This document shows, in pieces, positions 34,393 to 43,997 of a stretch of 64,000 nucleotides of DNA. The notes beneath the pieces are model-generated. The model searched no databases and had not been told where the DNA came from. It saw nothing but the letters and a program-made list of their open reading frames with translations. Both the position numbers and the translations under genes were made by a program. The DNA lies in contig CAZHCA010000007.1 in assembly GCA_964530825.1 (NCBI GenBank), forward strand, positions 62,001 to 126,000, written 5' to 3'. Position 1 is the stretch's first letter, and every line of letters starts with the position of its first letter. The stretch is from CAZHCA01 sp964530825. Its GTDB lineage: Bacteria > Bacteroidota > Bacteroidia > Chitinophagales > Saprospiraceae.

Positions 34393-35664
34393 ATGAACAA
34401 AACGATGTTGTTTCGTGCTCTTTTCGCGCCGTTACTACTTTGGTGCCTGCTGTGTTACCGGACCAGTGCAGCGGCGACGGCACCCCCAGCCGAAAACTAT
34501 CTGCAGGTCGAGGCGCAGCAGGGCGATGGTATCTATGCGCTGCTGCGGCGCTACCAACTCGACGCCCACACCTGTAACTTCAGCCGGTTTTACGAACTCA
34601 ATGAGCTGCAAAAAAACGCTCCGCTGTATTCCGGCAAGTCCTACTACCTACCGGTACTGCTGGTCAATTTTAACGGGCGCACCATTCGCTCGTCCGTCGG
34701 GATCGACGACTGGAGCCTGGCCGTGCGCATTCAGGAGTACAACGAAGTCATGTACGAGGCCGGGCTGCGGGCAACCTCCTTTCGCGACGACAAGGTACTC
34801 TGGGTGCCGTACCACTACCTCAACTGCCCCGAAGAGGTCCTGCCTGTAGCCGACAAGCAAGAACCGGAGGAAGCTGACGATCCGGTCGTACTCAAAACCG
34901 ACCCGGAATACGCCGAAAAGGTTAGCCTGGGCAACCGTACTTTTCCTATCTTTGGCCCTGACTACCAAAAGACACCGCTGCGCTCCAATGCGCTGGCGGG
35001 TCAGGTTTACTACATTGTGTCCGGCCACGGCGGGCCCGATCCTGGTGCTATCGGTAGGGAGGGCTCCCACCAACTGTGCGAAGACGAATACGCCTACGAC
35101 GTATGCCTGCGCCTGTGTCGCAAGCTGATCGAACACGGCGCGAGTGCTTACATGGTCACGCGCGACGAAAACGACGGCATCCGCAGCGATCGACACCTGG
35201 GCTGCGATACCGACGAGGTGCTATGGGGCGGCATCGAGATGTTTACGGGGCACCGGGGGCGCTTGTACCAACGGTCGGGAGTCATCAATAACCTCTACCA
35301 GGAGAATAAGGAAAAAGGGGTAACGGTGCAGCGGATGATCATCATCCATGTCGATTCCAGAAGCAAGGGCGAACAAATCGATCTGTTTTTCTACCACCGC
35401 CAGGGCGACCCCGACAGCAAAAAGCTGGCCAAGCGTATGTACCAGACCATGGCTGCAAAGTACAAGAAGTATCGCCGCAGCGGCCAATATCACGGCACGG
35501 TAGAATCTCGTGATTTGCACATGCTGCGCGAAACCTTGGTGCCGGAAGCAGTGTACATTGAGTTAGGCAACATTCGCAACAGCTGGGACCAGCAGCGCAT
35601 CTTGCTGGAAAGCAACCGCGAGGCCCTGGCCCGCTGGATGTTCGAAGGTCTGAGCAGAAAGTAA
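34393..35664 (+). CDS. N-acetylmuramoyl-L-alanine amidase (Amidase_3)
   Basis: A 423-residue exported protein with a signal peptide (to about residue 27). An N-terminal region with LysM-like spacing ('EAQQGDGIYALLRRYQL', 'NELQKNAPLYSGKSYYLP') precedes a zinc amidase: 'YIVSGHGGPDPGAIG' (first zinc His), Glu in 'DEYAYDVCLRL', His in 'IIIHVDSRS', and the catalytic Glu in 'EAVYIELGNIRN'. It would cleave the amide between muramic acid and the stem peptide. It lies 31 bases before ccmC, so they may share a transcript. Confidence 0.88.
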   Translation: MNKTMLFRALFAPLLLWCLLCYRTSAAATAPPAENYLQVEAQQGDGIYALLRRYQLDAHTCNFSRFYELNELQKNAPLYSGKSYYLPVLLVNFNGRTIRSSVGIDDWSLAVRIQEYNEVMYEAGLRATSFRDDKVLWVPYHYLNCPEEVLPVADKQEPEEADDPVVLKTDPEYAEKVSLGNRTFPIFGPDYQKTPLRSNALAGQVYYIVSGHGGPDPGAIGREGSHQLCEDEYAYDVCLRLCRKLIEHGASAYMVTRDENDGIRSDRHLGCDTDEVLWGGIEMFTGHRGRLYQRSGVINNLYQENKEKGVTVQRMIIIHVDSRSKGEQIDLFFYHRQGDPDSKKLAKRMYQTMAAKYKKYRRSGQYHGTVESRDLHMLRETLVPEAVYIELGNIRNSWDQQRILLESNREALARWMFEGLSRK

Positions 35665-35695
35665 TTATTGTTAAGCATTATATCATTTCATATCC

Positions 35696-36745
35696 ATGTT
35701 ACACGCCAAGTGGTGGAAAATTCTAGGGGTTGTACTGCTCATATACACTTTTTTCGCCGGCATGCTGGTGCCGCTGAAACCGGGCATCGTCAAGGTCGCC
35801 CCTAACAGCGTACAGACTGGCGAGACGGTATCTTTGGAGATCGAAGGGTACAATTCTCATTTTGCGGCCGGCGAAATGCGCGCCTGGTTAAAACTCGATA
35901 ACGAAAGGGCCCTGGCGGCAGAATCGATAGATGTCTTGGACGACCGTAGGCTGACCGCCACCTTCCGCATACCGGCCTATTTGCCCGTGGGCCAAAAGGT
36001 GCAGGATTTCGCGGTTATCCTCGATAATCCGGTTGACGGCGCCTCCGTGCTGCCGAGCGCCGTTTTTGTCACCCAGGATTCCGTCGACAGCCAACGGGGC
36101 GAAGCGGCCTGGGTGAACCAGCCGGTGGAGCACCTGCACGACCAGCAGGGCATGACCTTTCCCTTTCGCAACATTCTTTCGGAGACCATACGCAATACTT
36201 ACTTCCACGTACCGTTATGGTTGGCCATGGTGCTGATCTTTATTGGTAGCGTGATATTCAACATTCGGTTTTTGACCGGGTTGGGAAAAGAAAATGAAGA
36301 AAAGGCTGCCGCCTTAATCCAGATCGGCGTGTTATTCGGCCTACTTGGCCTGATCACCGGCGCTATCTGGGCCAAACACACCTGGGGCGCTTACTGGAAT
36401 TGGGATCCCAAGCAAAATATGACTGCGGTGGCCCTATTGATTTACCTGGCCTACTTTGTGTTGCGCGGATCGTTCGAAGACGAAGAAAAGCGCGCCCGCA
36501 TTTCAGCGGTGTACAGCTTATTCGCTTTCGCGGCACTAGTCCCGCTGATTTACGTCATTCCGCGCATGGTCGATAGCCTGCACCCCGGAGCCGGCGGCAA
36601 TCCCGCCTTCGGTTCGCAGGACTTGGACAACACCATGCGTCTAGTCTTTTACCCGGCGGTGATCGGCTGGACTCTACTCGGCTACTGGATAGCTACGCTG
36701 GTATTCCGTGCACACCGATTGGAACGCCGTTTACTGGAAGCCTGA
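35696..36745 (+). CDS. ccmC: Cytochrome c assembly protein CcmC/CcsA
   Basis: A 349-residue membrane protein. TM1 (residues 6-28) is followed by an extra periplasmic insert of about 130 residues, then five more membrane segments. The tryptophan-rich haem-handling motif 'WGAYWNWDPKQN' is clear near residue 232. Together with ccmB and ccmD it belongs to the system I haem export and attachment machinery that supplies c-type cytochromes, including CcoP at the end of the window. The periplasmic insert is a Bacteroidota variant. Confidence 0.92.
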   Translation: MLHAKWWKILGVVLLIYTFFAGMLVPLKPGIVKVAPNSVQTGETVSLEIEGYNSHFAAGEMRAWLKLDNERALAAESIDVLDDRRLTATFRIPAYLPVGQKVQDFAVILDNPVDGASVLPSAVFVTQDSVDSQRGEAAWVNQPVEHLHDQQGMTFPFRNILSETIRNTYFHVPLWLAMVLIFIGSVIFNIRFLTGLGKENEEKAAALIQIGVLFGLLGLITGAIWAKHTWGAYWNWDPKQNMTAVALLIYLAYFVLRGSFEDEEKRARISAVYSLFAFAALVPLIYVIPRMVDSLHPGAGGNPAFGSQDLDNTMRLVFYPAVIGWTLLGYWIATLVFRAHRLERRLLEA

Positions 36746-36857
36746 AACCCTTTATTAGCAAGGCTTTACGTCCTGGTTAACTAGCTGGGAATAAAAGGGG
36801 TGTCGTATTTGCAGTTTCAAAAAATAAAGCGACTTTTAGCCCACCAAATTGTAGCTA

Positions 36858-37070
36858 ATGAGAGGGATAAACCGTCTATTGCTTGGCCTGATCGGGCTGT
36901 TCACTCCCAGTTGGAGCTGGGCACAGGATTCCGATTTTTTTCGCAGTATCGGTAAAATCTACGTCGTAGTAGCCGTCATTGTCGCCATTTTTATAGGTCT
37001 GGTGTTGTTCCTCATATATCTCGATCGACGACTAACCAAATTAGAGAACCAAATTAATGACAATGACTAG
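36858..37070 (+). CDS. ccmD: CcmD-like small membrane protein
   Basis: A 70-residue protein with a signal-like N-terminus and one membrane helix (about 34-55). 'RSIGKIYVVVAVIVAIFIG' followed by 'YLDRRLTKLE' is the typical Bacteroidota CcmD layout. It lies 112 bases after ccmC and its last codons overlap the start of the glutamate dehydrogenase gene by 14 bases, indicating one transcript. Confidence 0.85.
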   Translation: MRGINRLLLGLIGLFTPSWSWAQDSDFFRSIGKIYVVVAVIVAIFIGLVLFLIYLDRRLTKLENQINDND

Positions 37071-38487
37071 ACCAATCCCTAGCTTCTATCAAAGTGTACA
37101 ATCCTACTTTGATAAAGCCGCGCAGCACACGGGCTTGCCCGAGGGGTTACTAGAGCAAATCAAAGCCTGCAATGCTGTATACCGGATGCACTATCCGGTG
37201 AAGATCAACGGTGATGTAAAGGTAATTGAAGCCTACCGGGTTCAGCACAGCCACCACCGCGCGCCGACCAAGGGTGGTATCCGCTACAGCAATCACGTAA
37301 ATCAGGAAGAAGTTATGGCGCTGGCCACGCTGATGACGTATAAGTGCGCCATCGTAGACGTGCCCTTCGGGGGGGCCAAAGGGGGCGTGAAGATCAATCC
37401 TTGGGAGTACTCTCCTGCGCAATTGGAACGCATCACACGCCGCTACGCCACCGAGCTGATCAAGCGAAATCTGATCGGCCCCAGTGTGGATGTACCGGCG
37501 CCGGACTACGGTACCGGTGCCCGTGAGATGGCCTGGATCTTTGATACTTACCGCACCTTTAACGGCAATGATATCGATGCTACCGGTTGCGTGACGGGTA
37601 AACCGGTTAACCAGAGCGGCATCCGCGGTCGGACCGAAGCTACCGGCCGGGGCGTTTTCTATGGCATCCGCGAGGCTTGCGAGATCGTAGAAGATATGAA
37701 GGCATTGGGAATGCCGGTGGGCATTCGCAACAAGACCATGGTCATTCAAGGCCTGGGTAATGTGGGATCTTTCACTGGTAAGATCGCTCAGGATGAAGGT
37801 GGTGCCGTAATCGTCGGTGTGGGTGAGGTAGAAGGCGCCATCTACAAAGCCGACGGTATCGATATCCACGATCTGCTGAAGTACCGCCAGGAAACGGGAT
37901 CGATTTTGAATTATCCCGGGGCTGTTTCCTACGAGAAAAAAGACCGCCGCAAGGTCATCGAATTGGAATGTGATATCCTGGTGCCTGCTGCCCTGGAAAA
38001 TGAAATCACCTCTGAAAACGCCCACCTCGTAAAAGCGAAGATCATCGCCGAGGCGGCCAACGGTCCAATCACTTCGCAGGCGGAAAATATCCTGCTTGAG
38101 GCTGGTAAGCTGATCATCCCCGACCTCTACCTCAATGCCGGCGGGGTAACCGTTTCATACTTCGAATGGTTGAAAAACCTCTCGCATATGCGTTTCGGTC
38201 GGATGGAGAAACGATTCAACCAGAATGCCTACACGCGCATCATCGACCTGATTGAATCGCAAACCGGGCGCCCGATCAATGAACAGGAGCGCTCGATCAT
38301 CGCACGCGGAGCCGACGAGATCGACTTGGTGCGCTCCGGGCTGGAAGAAACCATGATCCAGGCCTACCACCAAACACGCGAAATCATGGCCCAGAAAAAC
38401 AAGGTGAACGACCTGCGCACCGCCGCGTTTGTCAATGCTATCAGTAAGATCAGTAATGATTACCTGGCGTTGGGCATCTTCCCGTAA
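37057..38487 (+). CDS. gdhA: Glutamate dehydrogenase
   Basis: A 476-residue Glu/Leu/Phe/Val dehydrogenase. The catalytic lysine region 'PFGGAKGGVKINP' (about 102-114) and the Rossmann motif 'QGLGNVGS' (about 231-238) are present, and length is normal. It interconverts glutamate and 2-oxoglutarate with release of ammonia. ATG at 37057 or two codons later (37063); both overlap ccmD. The link with ccm genes and with the adjacent Lrp-type regulator is common in the phylum. Confidence 0.95.
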   Translation: MTMTRPIPSFYQSVQSYFDKAAQHTGLPEGLLEQIKACNAVYRMHYPVKINGDVKVIEAYRVQHSHHRAPTKGGIRYSNHVNQEEVMALATLMTYKCAIVDVPFGGAKGGVKINPWEYSPAQLERITRRYATELIKRNLIGPSVDVPAPDYGTGAREMAWIFDTYRTFNGNDIDATGCVTGKPVNQSGIRGRTEATGRGVFYGIREACEIVEDMKALGMPVGIRNKTMVIQGLGNVGSFTGKIAQDEGGAVIVGVGEVEGAIYKADGIDIHDLLKYRQETGSILNYPGAVSYEKKDRRKVIELECDILVPAALENEITSENAHLVKAKIIAEAANGPITSQAENILLEAGKLIIPDLYLNAGGVTVSYFEWLKNLSHMRFGRMEKRFNQNAYTRIIDLIESQTGRPINEQERSIIARGADEIDLVRSGLEETMIQAYHQTREIMAQKNKVNDLRTAAFVNAISKISNDYLALGIFP

Positions 38488-38507
38488 GAGCGGTTCGTAC
38501 CGGTTTG

Positions 38508-38548
38508 AAAGCACTCGACAAATATCGTTTTGCCGGGTGCTTTTTTTT
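38508..38548 (+). terminator. Rho-independent terminator after gdhA
   Basis: AAAGCACTCG (38508-38517) pairs with CGGGTGCTTT (38534-38543), with one G-U pair, and runs into eight T. It lies 20 bases after the stop of gdhA, ending the ccmCD-gdhA transcript. Confidence 0.85.
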
Positions 38549-38681
38549 CATCGGGAATTTGGGGGGATGGCCAAATTTCCTTTTTATTTAACCTCGCTTT
38601 TTGGGAGAAAAAGATTAACAACAGGAAATTTGGTGCAAGGCTTGTGATTTATTTTTCGGCAACCTATCTTGTGTCAAAATA

Positions 38682-38689
38682 TAATTTTG
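38682..38689 (+). promoter_or_regulatory. Candidate Bacteroidota -7 element before the Lrp gene
   Basis: TAATTTTG matches the TAnnTTTG consensus and ends five bases before the ATG at 38694. If used, transcription would start at or next to the ATG, giving a leaderless mRNA. No clear -33 TTTG is visible. Confidence 0.3.
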
Positions 38690-38693
38690 TGCT

Positions 38694-39179
38694 ATGACAA
38701 AGCCAACACCCGAGAAGCTGGACAAGATCGACTTAAAGATCTTGAAGATTTTGCAGGAAAATAGCAAGATTACCAACCTGGATCTTTCCAAGAAGATTGG
38801 TTTGTCGCCTGCCCCCACCCTTGAGCGGGTCAAGAAGCTGGAGAACAGTACGGTCATTGAAAGTTACCACGCCAAAGTCAACCCACAATCTATCGGTCTG
38901 AATGTCAAGACCTTTGTATTAGTGTCCCTGGCCTGGCACATGGAAAATGCCCTAAACCATTTTCTGGAAAAAATCAAAGAGATTGAAGAAATCACGGAGT
39001 GTTATATCATTACGGGCGAGGCCGACTTTCTGATGAAGATCGTGTGCAAGGACATACCGACTTACGAGCAGCTCTTGTTCAAGACGCTTTCCCAAATCGA
39101 AGAAATCGAGCGGTTGAAAACGCTGATGACCCTTTCTACCGTCAAGGATAGTAAGCTCCTGCCTTACCGCTACGACTAG
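38694..39179 (+). CDS. Lrp/AsnC-family transcriptional regulator
   Basis: A 161-residue protein with the family's N-terminal helix-turn-helix ('LDKIDLKILKILQENSKIT', then 'LSKKIGLSPAPTLERVKKLE') and a C-terminal RAM amino-acid-binding domain (about 70-150, 'YIITGEADFLMKIVCKD'). It probably senses an amino acid and regulates nitrogen genes; the glutamate dehydrogenase gene just upstream is the obvious candidate target. A terminator separates the two, so it has its own promoter. Confidence 0.93.
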   Translation: MTKPTPEKLDKIDLKILKILQENSKITNLDLSKKIGLSPAPTLERVKKLENSTVIESYHAKVNPQSIGLNVKTFVLVSLAWHMENALNHFLEKIKEIEEITECYIITGEADFLMKIVCKDIPTYEQLLFKTLSQIEEIERLKTLMTLSTVKDSKLLPYRYD

Positions 39180-39287
39180 CGCCGGGGCCATCAACGGAAC
39201 CACGTCACGATCTGCAAGTAATTGGGGGCAGCAATGGCTGTACCCCAACTGTGTTTTACCCTGCTCTCTTACACGACAACAAAATGC

Positions 39288-40085
39288 ATGGCAGCTCACC
39301 TGCTCTGGCGTATACGCCATCCTGCGATTGATTTTTCCTCTTACGTTTTCGGTACAGCCCATTTGCGCATCCGGCGCCTGTTGGATCTGGCGGCTATGGC
39401 TTTGCCTTACCTACTCGAATGCCGGCGCTTTGCAGCTGAAATCACCCTGGATGCAGCGGCCAGTACGACGCCGCCGGTACTTACCGGGCAGGAGCAGGTA
39501 CGCTTCGCCAACCGCTTTACCGAAAAGAACTGGAGTAAAATGCGGCACTTGCTGCTCCGGTCCACCGGGCTGGATATCGATCAATGGCAAGGTGTGCCGC
39601 CAATTTTTATTCAGCAAATGATTGACGAACGACTGTTGATGCCCGATGCTGCTCATACCGTTGACAGCTGGCTGTGGCAGCGGGCCCGGCAGGCTGGAAT
39701 GGAGACCGCAGGTCTGGAGCGGATCGAGGAGCAGATGGCTACCCTGGGTAAGATATCGGAGCAGGATCAGGCGGATATGTTAAAAACCTTGATCCGGCGG
39801 TTGCCCCGCCACCGGAAACATCTGTGCCAGGCGGTCGACCGCTATCTCGAACAAGACATTCGGGGGCTTTATCAGTTGAGCCGCCGTGGGCTGGGAAAAT
39901 ACCGACGACCTTTTCTATTTGACCGTAACATCGTCATGGCCGAGGGCATTGCGCGAATGAGTCGAGAGGTTCCCACCTTTGCGGCGGTTGGCGCCGCCCA
40001 TCTTTGGGGAGGCAAGGGCGTACTGCGCCTGGTCAAACACCGGGGCTACCGGTTGGAGCCGGTGGCACTGGATGCAGAGGGCTGA
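39288..40085 (+). CDS. TraB/GumN-family protein
   Basis: A 265-residue protein with the family's opening 'AHLLWRIRHP.....SYVFGTAHLRIR' and ending 'FAAVGAAHLWGGKGVL.LVKHRGY'. These two GTxH/GxxHL motifs hold the proposed metal ligands. Earlier frame starts at 39222 (TTG) and 39234 (ATG) exist; I prefer ATG 39288 because family similarity begins there and no signal peptide is gained by the longer forms. Proposed to be a metalloprotease-like Tiki relative; function in bacteria is not settled. Confidence 0.78.
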   Translation: MAAHLLWRIRHPAIDFSSYVFGTAHLRIRRLLDLAAMALPYLLECRRFAAEITLDAAASTTPPVLTGQEQVRFANRFTEKNWSKMRHLLLRSTGLDIDQWQGVPPIFIQQMIDERLLMPDAAHTVDSWLWQRARQAGMETAGLERIEEQMATLGKISEQDQADMLKTLIRRLPRHRKHLCQAVDRYLEQDIRGLYQLSRRGLGKYRRPFLFDRNIVMAEGIARMSREVPTFAAVGAAHLWGGKGVLRLVKHRGYRLEPVALDAEG

Positions 40086-40219
40086 ATGAGAACTTCTGGG
40101 CTATACATTTGCCTTTTGGCGCCGGGCTTTGTCCCGCAAAACGCCGCCCCTCATCTGGTAGCGGGATACCTGATTTTTGCAGCCCAAAAGACAATTATGA
40201 AATGGCTTTTAGACAAACC

Positions 40220-42499
40220 TTAGTTTTTACCCGCCACCAGCGTCCAGGGCGTTTCGGGCGTGAAGGTGTCGAGGCGGCGGAACAATTTCACAAAGCGCGC
40301 ACCCACCGCGATAACATCTTTCATTTCCAGCAATAAGCTGAAGTACAGCAAGCTGTTGACGGCGCTCACGCTTTCGTCTTTGATATCGTCGGCCTGCTCG
40401 GCTAGTTGCTGTTCGATGTAGGTGAAAAGGTTATGCTTTGCTTCGTTGATTTTCGCCACGTCCTGGTAGCGCTTTTCCCGTAAAATACCCTCTACTTCTA
40501 CGAGATAACGGTCCAGGTCGCGGTGGGCGTGCTGCAGACTTTCACGCTGATCGGGCAGGAGTGGTGCATGCAGGTTATCCACGTGGCTGCGTGCCGAGTC
40601 GGTGATGAAATTGGCCGACTGCAAGAAGTCCTGCATAAGGTCAAAGACCAAAAGGTAGGTGCGGCTACCCTCTGCGGCTAGCTCATTGATGCGTTTGATT
40701 TTTCCGTAAAAGCCGTATTTAAACTCCTCGTTTTGCTTTTGCAGTTGTTCTAGTTGGCGATCGGCTTCGCGCAGTTGGCGGCGGTCTTCACGCAGCAGGC
40801 CTTCGAAGACAGAGGTGATCCCCTGGCGTACGGTAGCTACCGTAGCTGCGATATCCCGGGCAGAATCCTCGATCAGGGTGGTTGCTTCGACCTGCCCTTC
40901 GGAACGCAGGAGCGCCTCGCGTCGCGCTTTTACCGATTCGCGTTTGCGGTGCACTGAAAAACTTCGATAGATCATATATGCGGCCAGCAAGACCAGGGCA
41001 CCTACCGCGTAGATCTGAAAGCGATGCAGCAGGATGGCAAAAATACCCGCCACGGTAAAGGCAATCAAGGCGGTAGCAAACCAACCGCCGATCACGCTGA
41101 TCACGCCCGAAACGCGGTATACGGCGCTATCTCGGCCCCAGGCGCGGTCGGAAAGGGAGGTACCCATTGCTACCATAAAGGAAACGTAGGTAGTTGAAAG
41201 CGGCAGCTTGTAAGAGGTGGCCAAAGCGATCAGGGCGCTGGCTACCGTGAGGTTGACCGATGCCCGCACTAAGTCAAAGGCTGGAGGTGGACCGTCTTGA
41301 TCGTCAACGGATGATCCGTTTAAGGTGAAGCTATCTTCGGCCTTGTCCAGCCAAGTATCGGGAATGACACCCGTCATGCTCTGGCTAAGCCGGTAGCTGC
41401 CCCGGACAATGGCACGCGAAAGCCAGGAAGGTGAAAAACGCTCCAGCCCCTCGCTCTGGCGACCCAGGTTCACCTCGGTCTCGGTCACCGAACGAGCTTT
41501 TTTGGAGTACCAAAGCGTGAGGATCATGATGATGCCGGCGCCGACTAGCAAATAGACTTTGGTCGGGTAGGATTGACTGAGCACCGTCATCGGGAATGCC
41601 TTGGGAGCTTCGCCCGATGCGATCCAAGCGTTGTACGACTCGAAGCCGGCCACTGGCACTCCGATGAAGTTGACCAGGTCGTTGCCTGCGAAGGCCATAG
41701 CCAGAGAGAAAGTGCCGAAGAGCACGACCACCTTCAGGATGTGTACCCTAGTGAAATGATGGAGCAGCCCCATGATGAGGGTCCAGAAAACGGCTCCTGC
41801 GCCCAGGATGAGCCAGGTGTTCCCCTCGATCCAGGCCCTGGTACCGCCCGAGATGAAGCCGCTCCCCTTCAGGCCTTTGAAGAGCAGGAAGTAAGTTAGC
41901 AGGGACAGGGCGATCCCCGACCATATCGTGCCCACCCACTGCAGCTTTTTTTCGTAATTGAAGGTAAACAAGAGGCGGGAAATATATTGAACCAGCGCCC
42001 CTACCGTAAATGCGACCCCCACCGACAGAAATATGCCGGCAATGATGGTCAGGGCACCCGAGGAATTAATGAATTCCCCCACTTCGGCCAGGTTGCCACC
42101 GGCGGCAAAGGTTTTGATGGCCGCAATGGCTACCGCCGCTCCCAATAATTCGAAAACGATGGAGACCGTGGTGGAGGTAGGCAGCCCGAGGGTATTGAAG
42201 GCATCCAAAAGAATGATGTCGGTGAGCATCACCGCCAGGAAAAGAAACATAATGTCGTAGAAGTAAAACAACTCGGGATTGAAAATCCCTTTCCGGGCTA
42301 CCTCCATGATGCCACCCGAGAAGCTGGCACCAAAAAAGATGCCCAAGCTGGCTACAATCATGATAGTCCGGCGGCTGGCTACCTGCGAACCGATGGCGGA
42401 GTTGAGAAAGTTGACGGCATCATTGGAGACCCCCACCATCAAATCGACAATGGCCAGTACGAAAAGAATGATGACAACGTACAAAAAAAGGTCGGGCAT
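40220..42499 (-). CDS. PiT-family inorganic phosphate transporter with PhoU-like tail
   Basis: A 759-residue membrane protein. The two PiT signature repeats are present: 'GVSNDAVNFLNSAIGS' (about 25-40) and 'AGNDLVNFIGVPVAG' (about 268-282), plus 'LPTSTTVS' and 'LPLSTTYVSFMVAMGTS'. Twelve or so hydrophobic segments extend to about residue 520, then a long helical cytoplasmic tail (about 540-750) resembles PhoU. Such fusions are frequent in Bacteroidota and couple transport to its regulator. Start at ATG 42499, since the upstream seven codons lack membrane character. Confidence 0.93.
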   Translation of the reverse strand: MPDLFLYVVIILFVLAIVDLMVGVSNDAVNFLNSAIGSQVASRRTIMIVASLGIFFGASFSGGIMEVARKGIFNPELFYFYDIMFLFLAVMLTDIILLDAFNTLGLPTSTTVSIVFELLGAAVAIAAIKTFAAGGNLAEVGEFINSSGALTIIAGIFLSVGVAFTVGALVQYISRLLFTFNYEKKLQWVGTIWSGIALSLLTYFLLFKGLKGSGFISGGTRAWIEGNTWLILGAGAVFWTLIMGLLHHFTRVHILKVVVLFGTFSLAMAFAGNDLVNFIGVPVAGFESYNAWIASGEAPKAFPMTVLSQSYPTKVYLLVGAGIIMILTLWYSKKARSVTETEVNLGRQSEGLERFSPSWLSRAIVRGSYRLSQSMTGVIPDTWLDKAEDSFTLNGSSVDDQDGPPPAFDLVRASVNLTVASALIALATSYKLPLSTTYVSFMVAMGTSLSDRAWGRDSAVYRVSGVISVIGGWFATALIAFTVAGIFAILLHRFQIYAVGALVLLAAYMIYRSFSVHRKRESVKARREALLRSEGQVEATTLIEDSARDIAATVATVRQGITSVFEGLLREDRRQLREADRQLEQLQKQNEEFKYGFYGKIKRINELAAEGSRTYLLVFDLMQDFLQSANFITDSARSHVDNLHAPLLPDQRESLQHAHRDLDRYLVEVEGILREKRYQDVAKINEAKHNLFTYIEQQLAEQADDIKDESVSAVNSLLYFSLLLEMKDVIAVGARFVKLFRRLDTFTPETPWTLVAGKN

Positions 42500-42784
42500 A
42501 GGTGTAAGGCTTGTTAGCAAAACCCTAAAGTGAATAGGTGCTTTTTTCAGCCTTTAAATTAGGTGGTCTTTTTGATGCATACCAGTTTTTTGGCAGGGAT
42601 ATTCTACGACTTTGACAAAAAGAGGTTGTCAAGGTTTGTTGCTCCTTATTTTTTGAGGGCTGCAAGAAAAACAAAAGAATTTGCAGGATTTACGAAAGTC
42701 TGGAAGAATGCTTTCCGACATATTCCCTCTGAATTGCTACTACTAAGTGGAATAAACCTATTTGTTAACACGAACACATTAAAA

Positions 42785-43369
42785 ATGAAAAAATTGCTTT
42801 TAGCGGGTCTTTTGGTTGTTCTCGCACATTCTGGCGTTTTTGGTCAGTTGTCTTTGCGTCCGCAGGCAGGGATTAATTTCGCCTCTTTTTCCGAGGATTT
42901 GCTTGACGGTGATTGGTCTTCCAATGTAGGTTTCCAGATCGGCGCCGACCTACAAATTGGTTCTACTTTTTACATTCAACCGGGGATTAACTTCCAATCC
43001 CTGCGCTTGACTTTCGAAGGGACCGAAGATATTGACTTTACGGCTAATCGGTTAAATATTCCGGTACTTGTCGGCTACAAGTTTTTTGAGCAAGACAGCC
43101 GTGCTTTCGGGCTGCGCCTCTTCGCCGGGCCCAACCTGGCCATCCATGTCAGAGAGGATTTTGATGACGCGCTAGAAGGATTGTCCGGTGATGATATCAA
43201 AAACGCGGACTTCAGCCTGCTGGCTGGTGCGGGTCTCGATATCTCCATTATTTTCGTCGACCTGGCCTACAAATTCGGTCTGGGCAATGCCATCGAAATT
43301 GAGAGCATCAATGAAGACACCAACATTAACGTCTTTCTGATCAACGCCGGTATCAGAATCGGATTTTAA
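42785..43369 (+). CDS. Outer-membrane beta-barrel protein (PorT-like)
   Basis: A 194-residue protein; ATG at 42785 chosen because a standard signal follows ('MKKLLLAGLLVVLAHSGVFG|Q'). The mature part has alternating hydrophobic strands with the pattern 'SLRPQAGINFASFSEDLL', 'FYIQPGINFQSLRLTFEG', '...LNAGIRIGF', ending in Phe, as in eight-stranded barrels of the PorT/OMP_b-brl_2 family. Function unknown. Stands alone, divergent from the phosphate transporter gene (285-base intergenic region). Confidence 0.85.
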   Translation: MKKLLLAGLLVVLAHSGVFGQLSLRPQAGINFASFSEDLLDGDWSSNVGFQIGADLQIGSTFYIQPGINFQSLRLTFEGTEDIDFTANRLNIPVLVGYKFFEQDSRAFGLRLFAGPNLAIHVREDFDDALEGLSGDDIKNADFSLLAGAGLDISIIFVDLAYKFGLGNAIEIESINEDTNINVFLINAGIRIGF

Positions 43370-43526
43370 AGACACACTTGCAAAACGGGAAAATACTTCA
43401 AGCAAATGGATGAGGCCTTGGGCAGTACTCTACTGCCTGAGGTTTTTTATCTTACCTAAGTGCCGTATTTTCTGGAGTAACTGTGCTCCGGAAAAATACA
43501 ATCAGGACACTTGTTAATTCAAATCT

Positions 43527-43997
43527 ATGTCCCGCCCAATCCCGATCGTTTTTTTGAGTCTGTTGCTGGCGGGCTTTGCCTGCGGGCAGTCGGCCTATAA
43601 TCCCAATATTCTGCCCTTAGGCCACAAGGAAGCGCTCATGGCTAATACGGGCACCGGCGGCATTGGCTCGACCGGCGCCGTCTACTACAATCCAGGAGCG
43701 CTGGCCAGTCTGGAAGAGGATTACTTTTCCCTTTCCGGGGCGGCCTACCTGCGGTATACCTTTGAGGCCGATCCCATCGCAGTGATCAACGGTAGGGAGC
43801 TTACCTTCGAAGGCGATGCTTTCAGGTCGATTCCAACTAGTGTTATCCGGGTAAACCGACTGGGGGACTGGCGGTTGGCTTTTTCAGCCTTGATCCCTAT
43901 GCAATTTAATTACGAAGGTATCCAGGAATGGGAGGTCCCTGTATTCGACGACGTGCTAGCCATCACCAGCGTACAAAACTACCAGCCCGGGCAATAG
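43527..43997 (+). pseudogene. 3'-truncated OmpP1/FadL-like outer-membrane protein
   Basis: A signal peptide (to about residue 21) is followed by 'NPNILPLGHKEALMANTGTGGIGSTGAVYYNPGALA', the usual start of a FadL/TodX-type barrel of about 400-450 residues. This frame stops after 156 residues, in mid-barrel. The similarity appears to end at about 43,985, exactly where the convergent gene from 44844 also breaks off. Confidence 0.7.
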
